Below are positions 7,999 to 16,461 of a stretch of 64,000 nt of DNA, piece by piece (positions within the stretch are counted from its first letter, which is position 1; each line of letters begins with the position of its first letter). Made by a program: the position numbers and the translations under genes. Location of the stretch: assembly GCF_000374445.1 (NCBI RefSeq), contig NZ_KB894403.1, forward strand, positions 520,435 to 584,434, given 5' to 3'. The DNA comes from Actinokineospora enzanensis DSM 44649. GTDB lineage: Bacteria; Actinomycetota; Actinomycetes; Mycobacteriales; Pseudonocardiaceae. The notes below the pieces were generated by a model. It was not told where the DNA came from. It did no database searches and was given only the letters and a program-made list of their open reading frames with translations.

Positions 7999-8733
7999 TC
8001 ACAGGGCCATGCCGCCGTCCACCCGCAACACCTGGGCGGTGATGTAGGCGGCGGCGGGCGAGAGCAGGAACGCGACCACCCCGGCCACGTCCGCGGCGGT
8101 GCCGAAGCGGCGCAGCGGGATCGCGGCCAGCGCCTTGGTCCGCTGCTTGGCCGAGAGCGCCTCGGTCATGTCCGTCTCGGTGAATCCCGGGGCGACCACG
8201 TTGGCGCGCAGCCCGTACGGCGCCAGCTCCTTGGCCAGCGACTTGGTCAGGCCGATGATCCCGGCCTTGGCGGCCGAGTAGTTGGTCTGCCCGGCGTGTC
8301 CGTCCACCCCGGCGACCGAGGAGATGTTGACGATGTCGCCCGCGCGCCGCTTCAGGAAGCGGAAGCTCACCGCGCGGCTGATCGTCCAGGTGGCGGTCAG
8401 GTTGGTGTCCAGCACGGCGCGGAAGTCCGCCGGGTCCATCAGCACGGCGGGCGCGTCCCGGGTGATGCCCGCGTTGTTCACCAGCGCGGTCAGCGGGCCC
8501 AGCTCGGCCTCGGCGGCCTCGATGAACGCCTCCACCGCGTCGGCGTCGGTGACGTCGCAGGGGCGCAGGAAGGCGGACACGCCGTGCGCGCGGATGTCGC
8601 GTTCGGTCTGCTCGGCCGCGTCGCCGCGGGCCCGGTAGCAGCCGGAGACGTGGTAGCCGCGGGCCGCCAGCTCCAGCGCGACGGCCCGGCCGATACCCCG
8701 GGAGACGCCGGTGATCAGCGCGTGCCCGGTCAC
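7999..8733 (-). CDS. 3-oxoacyl-ACP reductase (FabG-type SDR)
   Basis: 244 aa classical short-chain dehydrogenase. The NADP-binding motif ITGVSRGIGRA lies at the N-terminus, NNAG is in LVNNAGITRD, and the catalytic Ser-Tyr-Lys are in NISSVAG and YSAAKAG. The C-terminus VLRVDGGMAL is typical of FabG. GTG start, in a GTGA overlap with the methyltransferase gene upstream. It probably reduces the beta-ketone of the ACP1-bound chain. No dehydratase or enoyl reductase is encoded nearby, so the beta-hydroxyl may persist and become the site of methylation or carbamoylation by the neighbouring enzymes. Confidence 0.9.
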   Translation of the reverse strand: MTGHALITGVSRGIGRAVALELAARGYHVSGCYRARGDAAEQTERDIRAHGVSAFLRPCDVTDADAVEAFIEAAEAELGPLTALVNNAGITRDAPAVLMDPADFRAVLDTNLTATWTISRAVSFRFLKRRAGDIVNISSVAGVDGHAGQTNYSAAKAGIIGLTKSLAKELAPYGLRANVVAPGFTETDMTEALSAKQRTKALAAIPLRRFGTAADVAGVVAFLLSPAAAYITAQVLRVDGGMAL

Positions 8734-9803
8734 CTGGCCACCTCCACCGCGGTCACTGTCCTGGGAGTCGCTGTCCTGGGAGTCGCTGTCCTGGCAAGCA
8801 CGGTCTGGCAGGTCACGACGGAGAACCCGCTGCGCAGCCGTACACCATCGTCCGCGCGCAGGCCGACCTCGTCCGCCAGCCCCGCGAGGGCCCCGGCGTC
8901 GCGTTGTCTGCCCGCGAACAGGGTGAGCATCTTCAGGTCCATGGCCGCGCCGACCACGTCGGCCGGTCCGGCGGGCAGCTCCTCCACGACCAGCACCCGA
9001 CCGCCCGGCGCGCACGCACGGGCACAGCCGCCCAGGATCGCCCGCGCGGTCGTGTCGTCCCAGTCGTGCAGGATGTCGAAAAGCAGGTAGACGTCGCCGC
9101 CTTCGGGCACGCCGTCGAGGAAACTGCCGCCCACCACGGAGAACCGGTCGGACAGCCCCGCCTCGGCAGCCGCCGCGCGGGCTCGCTCGGCCGGTCCGGG
9201 CAGGTCCACGAGCGTGCCGCGCAGGTGCGGGTGGGCGGTGAGCAGCGCGATCAACGTGCTGCCGTTGCCACCGCCGACGTCCACCACGTGCGTGGCGTCG
9301 GCCCAGCCGGGCTCGGCGACCAGGTCGGTGATCACGCGGGTGGACTTGCCCGCCATGAGCGAGTCGAAGGTCTGCTGACGGCCCGGCCGCTCGGCCAGGT
9401 CGTCCCAGAAGGAGTGCCCGAACACCGCCGGGAAGCCGGGTTCACCGGTGCGCACGGCGTGCAGCAGGCCGCCCAGGGCCAGGTCCATCCGGCCGCCCGG
9501 GCCGTCCAGGTCCAGCCAGGTGCGCAGGCTCGCCGGGTGCGCGTCGGACAGCATCCGCCCGGCCGGGGTCACCGCGAAGGTGCCCGGCTCGGGTTCGCGG
9601 TAGACGTTGAGCAGCACGAGGTAGCGCAGCAGCCTGCCGAGCGCGTCCGGGTCGGCGCCCGCGGCACGGGCCAGCTCCGGCAGCCGGTCGTACCCGGCGG
9701 CGATGTGGTCGGACAGTCGCAGGGTCGCGGCCACCCGCAGGGCGAACGGCGGCAGCATCTCCAGCATCGCGGAGACCTGCGCGCGGCGGGGCTGGGTGGA
9801 CAC
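8730..9803 (-). CDS. SAM-dependent O-methyltransferase (plant-type dimerisation domain family)
   Basis: 357 aa. The N-terminal dimerisation domain is winged-helix-like (LPELARAAGADPDALGRLLR). The methyltransferase core has THVVDVGGGNGSTLIALL for SAM binding, FDILHDWDD around the catalytic His, and GGRVLVVEE. The family methylates hydroxyls of polyketides and other small molecules. GTG start, three bases after the carbamoyltransferase stop. The last about 20 residues come from a short 15-bp tandem repeat in the DNA (8757-8791) and lie beyond the usual family end, so the tail is probably dispensable. Confidence 0.9.
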   Translation of the reverse strand: MSTQPRRAQVSAMLEMLPPFALRVAATLRLSDHIAAGYDRLPELARAAGADPDALGRLLRYLVLLNVYREPEPGTFAVTPAGRMLSDAHPASLRTWLDLDGPGGRMDLALGGLLHAVRTGEPGFPAVFGHSFWDDLAERPGRQQTFDSLMAGKSTRVITDLVAEPGWADATHVVDVGGGNGSTLIALLTAHPHLRGTLVDLPGPAERARAAAAEAGLSDRFSVVGGSFLDGVPEGGDVYLLFDILHDWDDTTARAILGGCARACAPGGRVLVVEELPAGPADVVGAAMDLKMLTLFAGRQRDAGALAGLADEVGLRADDGVRLRSGFSVVTCQTVLARTATPRTATPRTVTAVEVAR

Positions 9804-9806
9804 CCC

Positions 9807-11504
9807 TCACCCGCCCGAGGTGTAGAGCACGCCCTCGGACCAGACCCGGGTGACCCCGCCCCAGCGCATGGCCGACCCCGCGTCCGGGAAGAACCCGCGG
9901 CCGGGGTGGTTGGCGCTGGTGTTGCAGAGCACCGGAACGCCGCTGAGCCTGGCGTACTCGGTGAGCAGCTCGTAGGCGACCGGATGGTCCGGGCCCACGG
10001 TCTGCAGCCGGGCGCTGCCGTCGGTGTGCACGATCGCGGGCACCCGGTCGGCCCAGCCGGGCCGGATGTGGTGCTCGAAGAGCATGTGCGGGTCGGGGGT
10101 GCCCGGGGCGAACACCTCGGCGGCGCGGTCCACCAGGCAGATCGGGGCCACCGGCCGGTAGTGCTCGCGGCCCTTGATGTCGTTGAGCCGGTCGCGCATG
10201 GCGGCCGTGGTGGCCGGGGCGATGATGCTGCGGTGCCCCAGCGCGCGCGGGCCCAGCTCGGCACGGCCGCTGACGACCACCACCGGCTCGCCGTCGGTGT
10301 GCAGGAGGCGGGCCAGCTCCGCGAGGTCGCACGGGCGGCCGGACCAGCCGGGCGCGGCGGAGGAGGCGACCACGTCCGGGCCGGAGAACACCGACCACTC
10401 CAGGCCGACCTCGCCGGTGCGGCGGAACCGTTCCGCACACGCGGTGCCGATCGCCGAACCGGCGTCGTTGGGGAACGGCGGCACCCACACATCCGAGAAG
10501 TGGCCGGAGGCGCGCAGGCCGGAGTTCCACTTGATGTTGAGCGCGCAGCCGCCGGACAGGCACAGCGGCTCGCCGTCGGCGAAGTACCGCGCGCCCGGCC
10601 CGTTCGCCAGGCCCTCCCGCAGCACCCGGAACAGGTACTCCTGGAAAGAGGCGATGAGCGCCGCGTCGGACAGGCCCAGCCCGGCGACCTTGGCGATCAC
10701 CCGGTGGCTCCAGACGAACGCGCCGGTGATGCCCACCGGCCCCATCGCCGCGGAGACCTCGACCATCGCCGCGATCGCCCGCTCGTCCGGGTGGTCCAGC
10801 GCGGCGTAGGCCATGGCCTTGCCGGAGACCGGCAGCAGCGCCTCCAGCTGGGCGAAGTCGCCCAGGCCGCCCAGCTCGCGGCGCCGCTCGGCGGGCACCC
10901 GGAACGGGTCGAACTGCGCGGCGAACACCGGGTACAGGGCGCCGACCATGGGGACGACGACGCCCAGCGACATCAGGGTCCCCGCGCCGGGGTCGATGCG
11001 GTACAGGGTGGCGGGCATGCCACCGTCCCACACCAGGACCAGGGCGGGTGCCCGGCGCAGCGCGTGCGGGCTGGTGGAGTAGCTCGCGAAGGCGTGACCG
11101 GTGGCGTGCGGGTAGCTGTGGTACTCGAACGTCTTGCCGCCCAACGGGAAACCGCTCCCGGCGAACGCGCCGAGCGCGGGCAGCGGCTCCTCCGGCGTGC
11201 CGATCACGGCGTAGCCCGCGAGGTCGACCATCCGCTCGCCCTGCTCGTCCACGATCCGCGCACCGGCCAGGCCGTCGGTGGACTGCACCCAGCCGTCGAC
11301 GCTGACCGCGTCCAGGTCGCCGACGTCCACGCCGTGCCGGTCGAGCTGGTCGACCACGTCGGCCAGCTCCGGCAGCGCGGCGTGCCGCCGTCGGTTGTCG
11401 ATCTTCTCGGCCTCCACGGAGAACACCAGCCGGTCGCCGTCGAGCACGGCGACCGCGCCGTCGTGGGTCAGCTTCAGACCGCAGATCACGCCTGCACCGG
11501 CCAT
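9807..11504 (-). CDS. O-carbamoyltransferase 1 (NodU/CmcH/TobZ family)
   Basis: 565 aa, the full length of the family (about 570). The N-terminal Kae1-like half begins ICGLKLTHDGAVAVLDGD and contains the metal-binding SYPHATGHAFASY and LVWDGGMPATLY. The C-terminal half has CLSGGCALNIKWNSGL, PPFPNDAGSAIGTA, RAELGPRALGHRSI and NTSANHPGRGFF, all landmarks of carbamoyl-phosphate/ATP-dependent carbamoyltransferases. These make a carbamoyl-adenylate and transfer the carbamoyl group to an alcohol. A second full-length paralogue (11919-13610) lies 414 bases away with an ACP gene between them, which suggests two carbamoylations or two substrates. Confidence 0.93.
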   Translation of the reverse strand: MAGAGVICGLKLTHDGAVAVLDGDRLVFSVEAEKIDNRRRHAALPELADVVDQLDRHGVDVGDLDAVSVDGWVQSTDGLAGARIVDEQGERMVDLAGYAVIGTPEEPLPALGAFAGSGFPLGGKTFEYHSYPHATGHAFASYSTSPHALRRAPALVLVWDGGMPATLYRIDPGAGTLMSLGVVVPMVGALYPVFAAQFDPFRVPAERRRELGGLGDFAQLEALLPVSGKAMAYAALDHPDERAIAAMVEVSAAMGPVGITGAFVWSHRVIAKVAGLGLSDAALIASFQEYLFRVLREGLANGPGARYFADGEPLCLSGGCALNIKWNSGLRASGHFSDVWVPPFPNDAGSAIGTACAERFRRTGEVGLEWSVFSGPDVVASSAAPGWSGRPCDLAELARLLHTDGEPVVVVSGRAELGPRALGHRSIIAPATTAAMRDRLNDIKGREHYRPVAPICLVDRAAEVFAPGTPDPHMLFEHHIRPGWADRVPAIVHTDGSARLQTVGPDHPVAYELLTEYARLSGVPVLCNTSANHPGRGFFPDAGSAMRWGGVTRVWSEGVLYTSGG

Positions 11505-11554
11505 CGCCGGTCCACCTCCTAGAGCCAGCCCGCGGGCGTGGATCGGTCGGCCGC

Positions 11555-11842
11555 CTACTGCCCGGACACCGCGACGGACTCGTCCGCGCCGAGCTGGCGG
11601 ATGACGTAGTCCTCGATGTCCCGGGCGGTCTTGATGTTCTGCACGCTCTCCTCGTCGATGGGCGGCAGGTCGAACTCGTCCTCCAACGCGAACGCCAGCT
11701 CCAGCAGCGCCAGCGAGTGGTATTCGAGGTCCTCCACCAACAGAACGTCCTCTTCGGACGCCCCCTTCTCGGGATTGGGGGCCAGTTCCAGCACGATTCC
11801 CCGGATTCGGGTCCTGGTTTCCTGCTCGTCTGCTTCGGGCAC
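11555..11842 (-). CDS. Acyl carrier protein 2 (divergent)
   Basis: 95 aa, acidic; GTG start with TAG stop. The carrier-protein fold is evident from VLELAPNPEKGASEEDVLL, LEYHSLALLELAFALEDEF and the C-terminal helix IKTARDIEDYVIRQ. The likely phosphopantetheine Ser is in YHSL: the usual Asp before Ser is His here, a substitution seen in a minority of functional carriers. Its position between two carbamoyltransferases suggests that carbamoylation, or loading by the divergent fatty-acyl-AMP ligase (13794-15470), happens on this carrier. Confidence 0.85.
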   Translation of the reverse strand: MPEADEQETRTRIRGIVLELAPNPEKGASEEDVLLVEDLEYHSLALLELAFALEDEFDLPPIDEESVQNIKTARDIEDYVIRQLGADESVAVSGQ

Positions 11843-11918
11843 GGGACGAGACTAGCCCGGCGCCGTCGTGGGCGGGAAGCGTTCGCGCACAACGGGAACG
11901 GCGCCAGGCGTGCGCACC

Positions 11919-13610
11919 TCAGCCGTGCTCGCGCGTGTAGAGCACGCCCTCGGACCACACGTACCGGGACCGGTTCCAGTCCATCGCGGACCCGGGGTCG
12001 GGGAAGAAGCCGCGGCCCGGGTGGTTGGCGCTGGTGTTGCAGAGCACGGGAATGCCGCTGCGCGCGTGATAGGCCGTCAGCAGCTCGTGCAGGGCCGCGT
12101 TGTCCGGCCCGACGGTCTGGAGCCGGGCGCTGCCGTCCACATGCACCACGGCCGGGACGCGTTCCACCCAGCCGCCGCGCACATCGTGGTCGAAGAGCAT
12201 GTACGGGTCGCGGGTGCCGGGGTCGAAGACCTCGGGGGCGTGCTGTTCCAGGCAGACCGGTGCCACCGGGCGGTATCCCTCGCGGCCCTTCATCTCGTTG
12301 AGCAGGTCGCGGGTCGCCGCCGAGGTGGCGGTGGCGATGATGCTGCGGTGCCCCAGGGCGCGCGGGCCGACCTCGGCGCGGCCGGTGAGGAACACGACCG
12401 GTTCCTGCCGTTCGTGCAGCAGGGTCGCCAGCTCCGGCAGCGAGCACGGCTCGCCGCGCCAGCCCGCCGGGATCCGGCCGTCCCAGCGGATGTCCGGTCC
12501 GGCGAACTCCGACCAGTCCAGGGCCATCCGACCGGTGGTGCGGACCATCTCCGCGCAGGCCGTGCCGATCGCCGAGCCCGCGTCGTTGGGGAACGGCGGC
12601 ACCCACACCGCCTCCGCCAGGCCGGAGTCGCGCAGACCCGAGTTCCACTTGATGTTGAGACCGCAGCCGCCGGACACGCACAGCGGCAGTCCGCGCAGGT
12701 CGGGGAACCGGTCGAGCATCCGGTCCAGGCCCGTCGCCAGCTCCCGCAGCAGGTACTCCTGGAACGAGGCCAGCACCTCCGCGTCGGTGGGCGCGCCGGA
12801 CGCCACCTGGTCCAGGACCAGCCTGCTCCACTGGAACGCGCGCATCGCGGTGTCGACCCGACCGTCCATCCGGGACGTGGTGGCGGCCATGGCGTCGATC
12901 ACCGCCTCGATCGGCTTGCCCAGCCCGGCGTAGGCCATCGCCTTGCCGGACACCGGGAACAGCGCCTCCATGCCGAACCGGCGGTCCGGGTCGTCGCTGG
13001 TGCGGTCCACCCGGAACGGGTCGAAGTGCGCGGCGAAGATCGGGTACAGCCCGCCCGCGAACTCCGTCACCCGGCCCAGGCCGCGCACCGCCGCTTCCCC
13101 CGGCTCCACCAGGGACAGGAACGGCGGCATCCCGCCGTCCCACACCAGCACCAGCGCCCGCCTGCCCTGCTCGGCGAACGGGCTGGTGCAGTAGGCGGCG
13201 AACAGGTGCCCGGATGCGTGCGTGTACCCCGAGAACCGGGCTGGGCCGCCGAAGCCGGGCAGGTCCGCGTGTCTGACCGCGACCGGCCCCGGATGGTCGG
13301 TCACCGGGTCCTCGTAGTCGGCCACGTCCAGGTCGGTGCTCGCCCCGGCCTCGTCGACCAGGCGCACGTAGGACGCGCCGTCGTAGGTCTTGTTCCACCC
13401 GTCCACCGCGACCGAGGTCAACGCGGCCGGGTCCACCCCGTTGACACCGAGCTCCGCGGTGATGTCCGCGATCCGGTGCAGGTCGGCGTGCCGGGGCCGG
13501 TTCTCCAGCTTCTCGGTCTCGGTGGAGAACAGCAGCCTGCCGTCCTCGACGACCGCCACCGCGCCGTCGTGGGTGAGCTTCAGCCCGCAGATCAACGACT
13601 TTCCGGGCAC
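11919..13610 (-). CDS. O-carbamoyltransferase 2 (NodU/CmcH/TobZ family)
   Basis: 563 aa; GTG start preceded by GGAGGAGGACTCAG. Same architecture as carbamoyltransferase 1: ICGLKLTHDGAVAVVEDG, YTHASGHLFAAY, LVWDGGMPPFLS, CVSGGCGLNIKWNSG, RAEVGPRALGHRSI and NTSANHPGRGFFPDP are all retained, so both copies look active. It is the first gene of the long minus-strand operon and has its own 183-base divergent promoter region shared with the fatty-acyl-AMP ligase. The two copies are clearly paralogous, yet the central substrate-facing segments differ a good deal, consistent with different acceptor alcohols. Confidence 0.93.
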   Translation of the reverse strand: MPGKSLICGLKLTHDGAVAVVEDGRLLFSTETEKLENRPRHADLHRIADITAELGVNGVDPAALTSVAVDGWNKTYDGASYVRLVDEAGASTDLDVADYEDPVTDHPGPVAVRHADLPGFGGPARFSGYTHASGHLFAAYCTSPFAEQGRRALVLVWDGGMPPFLSLVEPGEAAVRGLGRVTEFAGGLYPIFAAHFDPFRVDRTSDDPDRRFGMEALFPVSGKAMAYAGLGKPIEAVIDAMAATTSRMDGRVDTAMRAFQWSRLVLDQVASGAPTDAEVLASFQEYLLRELATGLDRMLDRFPDLRGLPLCVSGGCGLNIKWNSGLRDSGLAEAVWVPPFPNDAGSAIGTACAEMVRTTGRMALDWSEFAGPDIRWDGRIPAGWRGEPCSLPELATLLHERQEPVVFLTGRAEVGPRALGHRSIIATATSAATRDLLNEMKGREGYRPVAPVCLEQHAPEVFDPGTRDPYMLFDHDVRGGWVERVPAVVHVDGSARLQTVGPDNAALHELLTAYHARSGIPVLCNTSANHPGRGFFPDPGSAMDWNRSRYVWSEGVLYTREHG

Positions 13611-13793
13611 CTGAGTCCTCCTCCGCCCGCCCGTTCAACCGAGCGTTCCGCTCAGTTGCCCACGCCCCGAGGGCATGTCGCAGGCATCGTCGCGAGAACG
13701 CGGGTGCCCTCACAAGGCGCGGGATTGCCTGCGCGGCAGTGCTTCGGGCAGCGTGTGCGCCCAGGGTCGACCGTCTCCGGCCGAGGAGTGTCC
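13611..13793. promoter_or_regulatory. Divergent intergenic region between carbamoyltransferase 2 and FAAL
   Basis: The 183 bases between two divergent starts must hold promoters for both units. A near-perfect inverted repeat, CAACCGAGCG-ttc-CGCTCAGTTG (13636-13658, one mismatch per arm), lies 26 bases upstream of the carbamoyltransferase start and could be an operator or a 5' UTR hairpin. The rest has no clear -10/-35 match that I would defend. Confidence 0.4.
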
Positions 13794-15470
13794 GTGCCAG
13801 ACAGCAACGCAGGCGTCGCGGCGGTGTCGCCGGTGTCCGGTTCCGCCGCGCTGCTGTCGTGGGTGGACGACCCGCGACCGGACATCGCGGTGCGCTTCGC
13901 CGACGGCGCCGACGACTGGCGCCCGGTCCCCTACCCCGAGCTGGCCGCGGGTGTGCGCCGCACGGCCGCGGGGCTGCGCGCGGCCGGGGTCGGCACGGAC
14001 GACGTCGTGGTGATCGTGGCGCCGACCGGGGCCCGGTTCATCGAGCTGCTGTTCGGCACCATGCTGGCGGGCGCGGTCCCGTGCCCGGCCGCGCCGCCCG
14101 GCTTCGGCCAGGACCTGACCGGCTACGGCGTCCACCTGCGACAGATCGTCGCGCAGGCGCGGCCGCGGTTGGTCGCCACCGTGCCGGGGTTCGTCGACAC
14201 GCTCCGGGACATCGTCGACGACACGCCCGTGGTGCCGGACGACCGCCTCCTCGCCGACGACCCGGGACGGTTGGACCTGCCGCGCGCCGAGCTGGCGCTG
14301 TTGCAGTTCACCTCGGGTTCATCCGGGAAGGCGCGCGGTGTCCGCGTGCCCGCGTCCGCCCTGGCCGCCAATGTGGACATCATCCGGGACTGGCTGGGCA
14401 TGCGGCCGGACGACCCGACGGCGTCGTGGCTGCCGATGCACCACGACATGGGCCTGATCGGCTGCCTGGTCACGCCGGTGACCACCCAGACCGACCTGTG
14501 GCTGCTGTCCCCGCAGCAGTTCATCCGCTCCCCCCTGCGCTACCTGCGCTGCTTCGGCGAGCTGGGGGCGCGGTTGACCGCGATGCCCACGTTCGGCCTG
14601 GAGCACGTCGTCCGGCGCGTCCGGCCCGCGCAGTTGGCCGGGATGGACTTCTCGGCGTGGCGGGCGGTGATCGTCGGCGCGGAGCGGGTCGCGGCGGACA
14701 CCCTGACGCGGTTCCACGAGCTGCTCGCACCGTTCGGACTCGACCGGCGCAGCCTGCTGCCCGCCTACGGCCTGGCCGAGGGGACCCTGGCGGTGACCGG
14801 GCTGCCGCTGGCCGAGCCGTGGACGTCGCTGCCGGTGGACGCGAGCGCGGTGCGGCTGGGCGCCCCGGCCCCGATCGACCCGGAGCACGGGTCCGCGTTG
14901 GTGGCGTCCGGTCGCCCGCTCGGGCCGGTGGGCGTGACCATCGTCGACGGGGACGGCGCGCCACTGCCGGAGGGGCACGTCGGCGAGATCGCCGTGACGG
15001 GCCCGTCCGTGGCCGACGGCTACCACCACGCGGGCGCGTCCGGGAACGCCATGGTGACCAGCTTCGCGGGCGGCTCGCTGCGCACCGGCGACGCCGGGTT
15101 CCTGCACGACGGCGGCCTCTACGTGCTGGGCAGGCTCGGCGACAGTCTCAAGCTGCGCGGCCGCGTCCTGCTCGCCGAGGACGTCGAGGCCGCGCTGGAG
15201 ACCGCCGGCCTGCCCCGGCACCGGCACACCGTCCTGCTCGGCCTGCGCGGCGACCGCCCGACCGCGGTGATCGTCGCCGAGCACACCGACCCGGCGCGGC
15301 TGGACGAGACCGTCGCGGTGGTCGACCGGGTGACCGAGGGCGCCGACGTCGTGCTGGTCGCGGCCGGGGTGGGCACGATCCCGCGGACCACGAGCGGCAA
15401 ACCGAAGCGGCACACGCTGTGGACTATGTTCCTCGCCGGTGAGCTGGACACCCAGCCGCGGAACCGATGA
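13794..15470 (+). CDS. Fatty-acyl-AMP ligase (FAAL-type adenylating enzyme)
   Basis: 558 aa. I chose the GTG at 13794 because GAGGAG lies five bases upstream; upstream codons in the same frame lack family sequence. The adenylation core shows LQFTSGSSGKARGVRV, WLPMHHDMGLIG (diagnostic of FAAL), PAYGLAEGTLAV, RTGDAGF and the final SGKPKRHTLW. FAALs adenylate a carboxylic acid and transfer it straight to a carrier protein rather than to CoA. ACP2, encoded just across the divergent promoter, or the N-terminal carrier of NRPS1 are candidate acceptors. It is followed by the FAD enzyme with a possible ATGA overlap. Confidence 0.9.
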   Translation: MPDSNAGVAAVSPVSGSAALLSWVDDPRPDIAVRFADGADDWRPVPYPELAAGVRRTAAGLRAAGVGTDDVVVIVAPTGARFIELLFGTMLAGAVPCPAAPPGFGQDLTGYGVHLRQIVAQARPRLVATVPGFVDTLRDIVDDTPVVPDDRLLADDPGRLDLPRAELALLQFTSGSSGKARGVRVPASALAANVDIIRDWLGMRPDDPTASWLPMHHDMGLIGCLVTPVTTQTDLWLLSPQQFIRSPLRYLRCFGELGARLTAMPTFGLEHVVRRVRPAQLAGMDFSAWRAVIVGAERVAADTLTRFHELLAPFGLDRRSLLPAYGLAEGTLAVTGLPLAEPWTSLPVDASAVRLGAPAPIDPEHGSALVASGRPLGPVGVTIVDGDGAPLPEGHVGEIAVTGPSVADGYHHAGASGNAMVTSFAGGSLRTGDAGFLHDGGLYVLGRLGDSLKLRGRVLLAEDVEAALETAGLPRHRHTVLLGLRGDRPTAVIVAEHTDPARLDETVAVVDRVTEGADVVLVAAGVGTIPRTTSGKPKRHTLWTMFLAGELDTQPRNR

Positions 15471-15481
15471 GAGGGACGAGC

Positions 15482-16408
15482 ATGCCTTTCGACGCAGTGG
15501 TGCTTGGCTCGGGCGTGGCCGGGCTGAGCACGGCCATCCGCCTGGCCGAGGCGGGCGCGACCGTGCTGATCCGCACCGCGGCCGAGCCCGCGGAGACCAC
15601 CTCCGCGCTGGCCTCCGCCATGATCGGCCCGAACCTCTACCCGCCGGGCGACGAGCAGCGCGACTGGGCGGACGAGACCCTGCGCGTGCTCACCTCGTCC
15701 GACTTCCCCGGTGTGGTCGAGCGCACGGGCCTGTTGGTGGCCCGCCCGGCGAACGCGACACCGCCGTTCGTGGAACGCACCCCCGGGTACGCGCCGTGCG
15801 CCGAGCTGCCTGCGGGCTTCGGCACCGGCTTCCACGTGCGGCTGCCCATCGTGGACATGCCCGTCTACCTGGCGGGCCTGCGACAGCGCTTCCTCGACCT
15901 GGGCGGCAAGGTGGAGCTGAACCCGGTCGGCAGCCTGGCCGAGGCGGCCGGGCTGGCGCCCCGGGTGGCCAACTGCACCGGCCTGGCCGCGGCGTCCCTT
16001 GTGGACGATCCGGAGCTGCGCCCGGTGCGCGGCCCCAAGATCGTGGTCGAGAACCCGGGCCTGGACACGTTCTTCCTGGAGGCCCCGATCGGCGCGGTCT
16101 GGGCGGCCATCCTGCCGCACGGCGACCACGTCGTACTCGGCGGCACGTCCAGCGACAGCGCCGACACCACCCCGGACCCGGCCGAGGAGGCCGAGATCCT
16201 GCGCCGCTGCGCCGAGGTCGAACCGCGGCTGGCGGGGGCGCGGGTGCTGGAGCACAAGGTCGGGCTGCGGCCCGGCAGGCCCCGGCCGCGGGTCGAGGCC
16301 GAGCGGGTCGGCGGCGCCCTGGTGGCGCACAACTACGGACACGCGGGCAACGGCGTGATGTTCTCGTGGGGCTGCGCGGCCGCGGCCGCCGCGTTGCTCG
16401 CGGACTGA
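15482..16408 (+). CDS. FAD-dependent oxidoreductase, D-amino-acid oxidase/glycine oxidase family
   Basis: 308 aa from ATG 15482, which has GAGGG six bases upstream; ATG 15467, overlapping the FAAL stop, is an alternative start adding five residues. The FAD dinucleotide-binding motif VLGSGVAGLSTAIRLAEAG opens the protein. The C-terminal VGLRPGRPRPRVE (Arg expected to bind the substrate carboxylate) and NYGHAGNGVMFSWG (FAD closure) are typical of DAAO. The family oxidises D-amino acids, glycine or sarcosine to imino acids. It may prepare or remove an amino-acid-derived unit for the pathway; no fixed assignment is possible. Confidence 0.85.
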   Translation: MPFDAVVLGSGVAGLSTAIRLAEAGATVLIRTAAEPAETTSALASAMIGPNLYPPGDEQRDWADETLRVLTSSDFPGVVERTGLLVARPANATPPFVERTPGYAPCAELPAGFGTGFHVRLPIVDMPVYLAGLRQRFLDLGGKVELNPVGSLAEAAGLAPRVANCTGLAAASLVDDPELRPVRGPKIVVENPGLDTFFLEAPIGAVWAAILPHGDHVVLGGTSSDSADTTPDPAEEAEILRRCAEVEPRLAGARVLEHKVGLRPGRPRPRVEAERVGGALVAHNYGHAGNGVMFSWGCAAAAAALLAD

Positions 16409-16461
16409 CCACAGGCGGGGCGAAGCGGTGCCGCGCCGCGAGGAGATCGGAACTCTTGGCC

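Noticed and set aside
13636..13658. Riboswitch upstream of carbamoyltransferase 2
   Set aside because: Only a simple hairpin is visible; no known aptamer signature could be made out.
11868..13793. Plus-strand coding upstream of the FAAL in the same frame
   Set aside because: It lies opposite carbamoyltransferase 2, whose family motifs are unmistakable; the plus-strand reading is a GC-skew shadow, and the FAAL family sequence begins at GTG 13794.
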